The position numbers were made by a program, and so were the translations under genes. Positions 6,248 through 10,882 of a DNA stretch of 10,882 nucleotides are shown one piece after another. Position 1 is the stretch's first letter. Every line of letters starts with the position of its first letter. The notes under the pieces were generated by a model. That model saw only the letters and a program-made list of their open reading frames with translations. It ran no database searches and was not told where the DNA came from. The stretch comes from Syntrophomonadaceae bacterium (lineage in GTDB: Bacteria; Bacillota; Syntrophomonadia; Syntrophomonadales; Syntrophomonadaceae), in the NCBI GenBank assembly GCA_030526885.1, contig JAUNBV010000031.1, positions 1 through 10,882 of the forward strand, written 5' to 3'.

Positions 6248-6697
6248 CTAAAAATTTCTTTCACTGTCCAGCAATATGGTACAAGGGCCGTCATTTTCCA
6301 GGCCAACCATCATATGGGCTTTGAAAACTCCGGTGTTCACGGTTATGTTGTGCTCCCGAATGCGCCCAACGGTATAATTAAAGAGGGACTGCGCGGCTTC
6401 CGGCAGTTCGGCGGCATCAAAACCGGGGCGTCTTCCCTTGCGGCAATCCCCGTAGAGGGTGAACTGGCTGACCAGCAATATTTCGCCACCCGTTTCCAGC
6501 AGGGAACGATTCATCTTTCCGTCCTCATCTTCAAATATGCGCAGGTTCAAAATTTTATCCGCCATATAATCGGCCTGGGGCTTGGCGTCGCCTTTTTTCA
6601 CGGCCAGCAACACCACCAACCCCGGACCGGATGCGCTTACTACGGTTCCGTCCACACTCACGCTACCTTTGAGCACGCGCTGCACTACGGCCCTCAT
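6248..6697 (-). CDS. dtd: D-aminoacyl-tRNA deacylase
   Basis: Dtd hydrolyses D-amino acids, and glycine mischarged on tRNA(Ala), from tRNA, keeping wrong-handed residues out of translation. The protein is a dimer and works in the cytoplasm. The 149-residue product is a normal length. It shows the SQFTLYGD motif (77-84), the adjacent RKGRRPGF, and the NDGPCT motif (135-140) containing the Gly-cisPro pair that excludes L-amino acids; cysteine replaces the common valine after the proline. A GTG at 6703-6701 in the same frame could also start it, but it would sit only two bases from the GGAGG sequence. The ATG at 6697-6695 has proper spacing of about eight bases and matches the usual MRAVVQRV beginning. 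Its ATG overlaps the relA stop by four bases (ATGA), so it is probably translationally coupled to relA. Linkage of relA and dtd is widespread in Firmicutes. Confidence 0.95.
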   Translation of the reverse strand: MRAVVQRVLKGSVSVDGTVVSASGPGLVVLLAVKKGDAKPQADYMADKILNLRIFEDEDGKMNRSLLETGGEILLVSQFTLYGDCRKGRRPGFDAAELPEAAQSLFNYTVGRIREHNITVNTGVFKAHMMVGLENDGPCTILLDSERNF

Positions 6698-8892
6698 TCG
6701 CACTCCCTCCGTTCCTCCCCCGGCAGCACCCGCCGTACATCCAGCACGTCCTGCACTTTAGCGATTCGCTGCCGGATAGCATTGAGTTGTTCCATATCCC
6801 TGATTTCCAGCTTCAAATTGATGACCGCCAGATTATTTTTAGTGGCTCGCGAGTAAATGGAGTTTATAGGAATATGCGCTTCCTGTAACAAACTCATTAC
6901 ATCCATAGTGAGACGAGAGCGGTCATTGGCCTTTACCTCCAATTCCACCGCAAAGATGCCCTGTTCCTTGTTGCTCCACATGACTTCCATTATGCGGTGG
7001 GGTTCTTCCTTCACATAATGCTGCATATTGGGGCAATTTTGGCGATGCACCGATACCCCGCGCCCACGGGTGATGTAGCCCAGCACTTCATCGCCCGGCA
7101 GCGGGTTACAACAATGAGCGAGACGAATCAGCACGTCGTCCACGCCTTCAATGCGCAAAGCGTTCGTATCCCGTTCCTTAATGGGCTTGCGCACCGGCGG
7201 GGCCAGATTCAGGATGTCCTCAACCTCAGTTTTCGGGAAGTATATCGCTTTGATTTTATTTATGACCTGCAAAGCGGTCACATTTCCGTCTCCTACCGCC
7301 ACCAGCAGGTCGTCGGTAGTCGCAAACCCCATTTTTTCAGCAATGGGTTCCAGTTTGAAATTACGCATAAGCTCCTTGGGGGCCAGATGGCTCTTTTTCA
7401 GCGCCGTGACCACCATTTCATGGCCGCGCATCATGTTCTCCTGGCGGTTTTCGCGTTTGAACCATTGCTTGATACGGTTGCGGGCGGCCGAGGTACGCAC
7501 GAAGTTCAGCCAGTCCAAGGTAGGGCCGGATGAAGTCTTTGAAGTTATTACTTCAACTATGTCACCGTTGCTTAAGGGAAAATCGAGGGGCATGATGCGG
7601 CCGTTTACTCTCGCGCCGGTACATTTGTGACCAACTTCGGTATGGATGCGATAAGCGAAGTCCACCGGGCAGGAACCGCGCGGCAACTCAATAACCTTGC
7701 CCTTGGGCGTAAACACGAAAACGCTGTCTTCAAACAGGTCGATCTTCAACCATTCCATAAATTCGCCGGTATCGTTCACATCCTGCTGCCACTCCAGTAT
7801 CTGACGCAACCAGGCCAGTTTTTCATCATATTTTTTGTCTTTGCCGCCCTCGGGCGGGCCCTCCTTGTAGCGCCAGTGCGCAGCGATACCATATTCGGCA
7901 GTGCGGTGCATTTCCCAAGTGCGGATTTGCACCTCAAAAGGCTCGCCTCCCTGCCCGATCAAGGTGGTATGCAGGCTTTGGTACATATTGGCCTTGGGGG
8001 TGGCGATATAATCTTTAAAACGCCCCGGCAGAGGCTTCCACATAGTATGGATGATACCCAATGCGCCGTAACAGTCGCGCAAATCGTCAACGATTACGCG
8101 AATGGCGATCTTGTCATATATTTCGTCGATATCCTTTTGTTGTTTCAACATTTTCTTATAGATGCTGTAAATATTCTTGGGACGACCAGCGATATCGGCT
8201 TTTATACCGATTTGATCCAGGCCGTTTTGGATCTGCCCTTTTAAATCGGCTATATATTCTTCGCGCTCCTTACGCTTGGCCTTGAGCCTGCGAGCGATTT
8301 CATTGTAGGTTTCGGGATCAATAAAATAAAAGGCCAGGTCTTCCAGCTCGCCTTTGAACTTGAACAGGCCCACTCGATGGGCTAATGGCGCGTATATTTC
8401 CATGGTTTCTTCCGCGATGCGCTGCTGCTTGCTCTCCGGCTGATAAGCCAAAGTACGCATATTGTGAAGACGGTCGGCCAGTTTTATGATTATCACCCGG
8501 ATATCACGCGCCATGGCTAAAAACATTTTACGCAGATTCTCCGCCTGAGCTTCTTCCCGCGACTGAAAATCAATTTTATCCAGCTTGGTAACGCCATCTA
8601 CCAACCCGGCAATCTCTTCGCCGAATTCTAACTGAATAGTAATATAAGGGATACTGGTGTCTTCTATAACGTCATGCATCAGCGCGGCACACACCGAGGC
8701 GCCGTCCATTTCTATCTCGGTGAGAATCAAGGCTACCGCCATCGGATGTATGATGTAAGGCTCGCCGGATACCCTGGTCTGGCCCCGGTGGGCATTGGAC
8801 GCCGTGATATAAGCGCGCTCTATCAAGTCGGCGTCCACATCGGCATCATAGACCCGCATTCGCCTTACTAGTTCATCAACGCCCACTATCAC
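6694..8892 (-). CDS. relA: Bifunctional (p)ppGpp synthetase/hydrolase (Rel/SpoT family)
   Basis: This 732-residue alarmone enzyme makes (p)ppGpp from ATP and GTP/GDP when uncharged tRNA stalls ribosomes, and degrades it when starvation ends. Domains in order are: HD hydrolase with H49, H73-D74, E77-D78 (HDVIEDT) and D140 (LADRLHNMRT); synthetase with GRFKDYIA (290-297) and YQSLHTT (304-310); TGS from about 390 (VFTPKGKVIELPRG); the helical region; a zinc-finger-like domain with H593-C594-C595 and C620; and a C-terminal ACT domain from about 645. The intact HD residues and the RFKD (RxKD-type) synthetase motif indicate both activities, unlike E. coli RelA. The start is GTG at 8892-8890, with AGGTGA six bases upstream; a second GTG two codons later is less well placed. 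It lies 72 bp after recJ and its stop overlaps dtd (ATGA). A promoter-like sequence sits in the recJ-relA gap. Confidence 0.96.
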   Translation of the reverse strand: MIVGVDELVRRMRVYDADVDADLIERAYITASNAHRGQTRVSGEPYIIHPMAVALILTEIEMDGASVCAALMHDVIEDTSIPYITIQLEFGEEIAGLVDGVTKLDKIDFQSREEAQAENLRKMFLAMARDIRVIIIKLADRLHNMRTLAYQPESKQQRIAEETMEIYAPLAHRVGLFKFKGELEDLAFYFIDPETYNEIARRLKAKRKEREEYIADLKGQIQNGLDQIGIKADIAGRPKNIYSIYKKMLKQQKDIDEIYDKIAIRVIVDDLRDCYGALGIIHTMWKPLPGRFKDYIATPKANMYQSLHTTLIGQGGEPFEVQIRTWEMHRTAEYGIAAHWRYKEGPPEGGKDKKYDEKLAWLRQILEWQQDVNDTGEFMEWLKIDLFEDSVFVFTPKGKVIELPRGSCPVDFAYRIHTEVGHKCTGARVNGRIMPLDFPLSNGDIVEVITSKTSSGPTLDWLNFVRTSAARNRIKQWFKRENRQENMMRGHEMVVTALKKSHLAPKELMRNFKLEPIAEKMGFATTDDLLVAVGDGNVTALQVINKIKAIYFPKTEVEDILNLAPPVRKPIKERDTNALRIEGVDDVLIRLAHCCNPLPGDEVLGYITRGRGVSVHRQNCPNMQHYVKEEPHRIMEVMWSNKEQGIFAVELEVKANDRSRLTMDVMSLLQEAHIPINSIYSRATKNNLAVINLKLEIRDMEQLNAIRQRIAKVQDVLDVRRVLPGEERRECE

Positions 8893-8927
8893 TGCTGCTC
8901 ACCTGCCTTTACCGTGCATATAATGTA

Positions 8928-8956
8928 ATTCTATCGCATTCGGATTTGCCCCACAA
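8928..8956 (-). promoter_or_regulatory. Possible relA promoter in the recJ-relA gap
   Basis: On the minus strand TTGTGG (8956-8951), a 17-bp spacer and TAGAAT (8933-8928) fit a SigA-type promoter with a good -10 and a weak -35. Transcription would start near 8921, giving a leader of about 28 bases before the GTG. It would allow relA-dtd expression independent of recJ. Confidence 0.4.
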
Positions 8957-8958
8957 GT

Positions 8959-8979
8959 GCCCCCTTATGGCTGGGGGGC
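8959..8979 (-). other. GC-rich hairpin across the recJ stop codon
   Basis: GCCCCC (8959-8964) pairs with GGGGGC (8974-8979) around a 9-base loop, so the recJ stop codon lies at the edge of a 6-bp all-GC stem. No U-run follows on the minus strand, so it is not a standard intrinsic terminator. It could pause polymerase, protect the 3' end of recJ mRNA or damp read-through into relA. Confidence 0.35.
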
Positions 8980-10656
8980 GGCGATAAGCTCCGCAGCTCT
9001 AAGCTGTAACGAGGTGTGTTGCCGCCAGCTACGAGCTTCCAGATGGGCCAGTATATCATAATACGCACCGTCCTCCCATTGCGTAGCCTGGTCCCGGTAA
9101 CGAAAAGCTATCACCTCAACCCCGTTCACTGCGGTTACCGCTTTCAGGTGCTGTTGCTCCTTACCCAGCCAGCGCCCCTGAATCAGGCGCACGCCGCGCG
9201 CCAGCACCAGCGGCTCCGGATTGCCCATGCCAAAAGGCTCCAGCAGCTCTATCTCTTGCGCCAACTCCGGCATTAATCGCTCCTCAGCCAGCTCAAAATC
9301 GATCTCCCGGAGGGATTGTTGCTCCCTGGCACCACATAAAGACACTTGTTCATGCAAAGCCCGCCTGAAATCCTCGAATTGTTCGCGGCGCAATGTGAGC
9401 CCCGCGGCCATGGCATGTCCCCCGTATCCCGACAGCCATTGCCCGCATTGCTCCAACGCGTTCAACAGGTTTATGCCGCTGACGCTACGAGCCGATCCCT
9501 TGCCGATATGGCCGTCCCACACGATCACCACGGCGGGTTTATTATAATATTGACATAATTGAGAGGCCACAATACCGGATACGCCTTCATGCCATTCCTC
9601 GCTGCCCAATACTATTACCGCCCAATCGTCACCGGCCTGCTGCTCCCATAGTTCCTTGGCTTGCTTGAATATATCTGCCTGCACTTCGCGCCGCTCTTCA
9701 TTCAGCTTACATAACTGACGGGCCAGGTCGGTGGTAATCGTGTCATCCCGCTCCAATAGCAAACGAACGCTCAAGCCGGCTTGCTGCATACGTCCGGCGG
9801 AATTCAGATGCGGCGCCAGTTGAAACGCTATATCCGTGCTGCGAAGTCGCTTGTCCTGTAGTCCGCATTCCCTCAACAAAGCCTGTAAGCCGGGCCGCCG
9901 GGTGTCTTTTAACCGCTTTAGCCCCTCCCGCGCCATAATACGGTTTTCATAATGCAGGGGCACCACATCGGCTACGGTGGCCAGCGCCAGTAATTCTAAG
10001 AATTGATCCCACGGCAAATCGCGCCCGTGATGCTCCAGCAACGCCTGGGCCAGTTTGAACGCCACACCGGTACCGGAAAGCTCCTGTACCTCCGGTATGC
10101 CGTCGCGGCGGGGGGCGATTACGGCAGCTGCCGGCCACTCGTTTACCATCACTTGATGGTGGTCGCTGACTACAACATCCAGGCCCAGTTGCTGCGCCAG
10201 CTCAAGCTCCTTAACGGAATTGATGCCGCAATCCACCGTGATCATCAAACTATAGCCCGCTGCCGCCAGTTTGCGCACCGCTTCAGCATTCAGGCCGTAA
10301 CCTTCACCGAAACGATTGGGAACGTAATAATCAGCGCGCGCACCCAAGCGGGCAAAGCACTCCACCATAAGCACTATGCTGCAAATGCCGTCCACATCAT
10401 AATCACCATAAATCACGATTTTTTCCCGCCGCTTCACCGCATCTGCGACGCGCTCCACCGCTTCATGCACCCCGGACAGCAGCCAGGGCGAACTCAAACT
10501 TTCCAACCCATCATATAAGAATGACCGCGCGGCATTGACGGTAGTAATCCCGCGATTTATCAACAATCGGCTCAGTTCCAGCGAAAGATTGAGTTCTGCG
10601 CTGAGCAGTTGGGCTGAAGCCTCATCCGGCTCTAAAAACCGCCATTTCTCTATCAT
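8965..10656 (-). CDS. recJ: Single-stranded-DNA-specific 5'-3' exonuclease RecJ
   Basis: RecJ degrades single-stranded DNA 5' to 3' in recombination, mismatch repair and base excision repair, using two metal ions. The 563-residue product contains the DHH-family motifs in order: YGDYDVDG with D85, D87 and D89 (83-90), VDCGINS with D142, SDHH (164-167), APHLNSAGRM (281-290), and the DHHA1 part with HEGVSGIVASQL (356-367) and GYGGHAMAAGL (410-420). A C-terminal OB-like domain follows. The length is near that of E. coli RecJ, without the long C-terminal extension of the Bacillus protein. The frame is open upstream past 10728. I chose the ATG at 10656-10654 because GGGGAGGA lies about seven bases before it and the protein then begins with a family-like W-R-F-L segment. 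relA follows 72 bp later. apt, often found between the two in Firmicutes, is missing. Confidence 0.95.
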   Translation of the reverse strand: MIEKWRFLEPDEASAQLLSAELNLSLELSRLLINRGITTVNAARSFLYDGLESLSSPWLLSGVHEAVERVADAVKRREKIVIYGDYDVDGICSIVLMVECFARLGARADYYVPNRFGEGYGLNAEAVRKLAAAGYSLMITVDCGINSVKELELAQQLGLDVVVSDHHQVMVNEWPAAAVIAPRRDGIPEVQELSGTGVAFKLAQALLEHHGRDLPWDQFLELLALATVADVVPLHYENRIMAREGLKRLKDTRRPGLQALLRECGLQDKRLRSTDIAFQLAPHLNSAGRMQQAGLSVRLLLERDDTITTDLARQLCKLNEERREVQADIFKQAKELWEQQAGDDWAVIVLGSEEWHEGVSGIVASQLCQYYNKPAVVIVWDGHIGKGSARSVSGINLLNALEQCGQWLSGYGGHAMAAGLTLRREQFEDFRRALHEQVSLCGAREQQSLREIDFELAEERLMPELAQEIELLEPFGMGNPEPLVLARGVRLIQGRWLGKEQQHLKAVTAVNGVEVIAFRYRDQATQWEDGAYYDILAHLEARSWRQHTSLQLRAAELIAAPQP

Positions 10657-10882
10657 GTTCTTCCTCCCCGGATATGAATAACTGCAAACGCAGTGAGGGT
10701 CCGGATACTTATTGTCGGCCTTCGACATACTTCGCCGATATTTGGTATTGTAACCCTTCGCGCCATTCCCGTCTATGCGATTTCGCGCGTAATTTAGAAA
10801 AACCCGTCTTTGCTTTTTCCAGATTTCTTGGATATAAAAGCAGGAATCCCATTTTGATTATAGAATACGTTTTATCAAGGAT
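10657..10882. other. Upstream region of recJ at the right edge
   Basis: No gene is firmly supported in these 226 bases. The minus strand is open for 57 codons from the window edge to a TAA at 10709-10711, which could be the C-terminal end of an upstream gene. However, the third-position base choice looks like background, and the recJ frame is also open over much of the same stretch. A small hairpin (ACTGC-GTTT-GCAGT, 10694-10681 on the minus strand) lies just in front of the recJ ribosome binding site. On the plus strand TTGCTT-17-TATAAA (10810-10838) and AAGGAT at the very end might serve a rightward gene beginning outside the window. Confidence 0.4.
10747..10775 (-). promoter_or_regulatory. 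Possible recJ promoter
   Basis: On the minus strand TAGACG (10775-10770), a 17-bp spacer and TACAAT (10752-10747) resemble a SigA-type promoter, with four of six and five of six consensus bases. The predicted start near 10740 gives a leader of about 84 bases. It would be an internal promoter if the open frame at the edge is a real upstream gene. Confidence 0.35.

Noticed and set aside
6215..6856. 213-codon plus-strand open frame over dtd and the end of relA
   Set aside because: It lies opposite dtd and the relA ACT domain; low-complexity serine/arginine-rich end and no family motif.
8919..8924. TATAAT on the plus strand in the recJ-relA gap
   Set aside because: No matching -35 at 16-19 bp upstream and no plus-strand gene for it to serve.
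10657..10728. N-terminal extension of RecJ to the ATG at 10728
   Set aside because: The ATG at 10656 is preceded by GGGGAGGA at good spacing; the extra 24 residues are unlike RecJ and would encode across that ribosome binding site.

Overview
The window is a compact bacterial chromosome segment of roughly balanced base composition. Its genes have purine-rich Shine-Dalgarno sequences, and several neighbours overlap by one to four bases. The recJ - relA - dtd - metallo-hydrolase order, the bifunctional Rel-type (p)ppGpp enzyme and the ferredoxin-dependent indolepyruvate oxidoreductase point to an anaerobic Firmicute of the Clostridia. A Syntrophomonas-type or related lineage is my best guess, but that is inference from gene content and not a computed placement.

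Left block, minus strand, read right to left from 3642: an FrhB/FdhB-like iron-sulfur flavoprotein subunit, then iorA, then iorB. They are joined by two TAATG stop/start overlaps, so they look like one translationally coupled unit. IorAB oxidises arylpyruvates from aromatic amino acid breakdown to aryl-acyl-CoA with reduction of ferredoxin. The FrhB-like protein is a plausible extra electron carrier for it. A further gene may begin at the left edge (ATG at 20), but only six codons are visible.

Middle: a divergent intergenic region (3643-3916) carries a good promoter for gltX, a 20-bp-phased direct repeat and a 13-bp palindrome. gltX (glutamyl-tRNA synthetase, TTG start) runs rightward on the plus strand and is convergent, with a 10-bp gap, with the minus-strand genes to its right.

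Right block, minus strand, read right to left from 10656: recJ (single-strand exonuclease), relA/rel (bifunctional ppGpp synthetase/hydrolase), dtd (D-aminoacyl-tRNA deacylase), an unannotated 39-codon small ORF with its own ribosome binding site, and a glyoxalase-II-like metallo-beta-lactamase-fold hydrolase. dtd overlaps relA by ATGA, and the small ORF overlaps the hydrolase start by ATGA. Internal promoter-like sequences precede relA and the small ORF. apt, which often lies between recJ and relA in Firmicutes, is absent.

Most of the window is ordinary housekeeping sequence. The points deserving a second look are the small ORF at 6014-6133, the FrhB-like/iorAB unit with its irregular iron-sulfur motifs, and the repeats in the region between that unit and gltX. 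I see no tRNA, rRNA, CRISPR array, insertion sequence or defence system.
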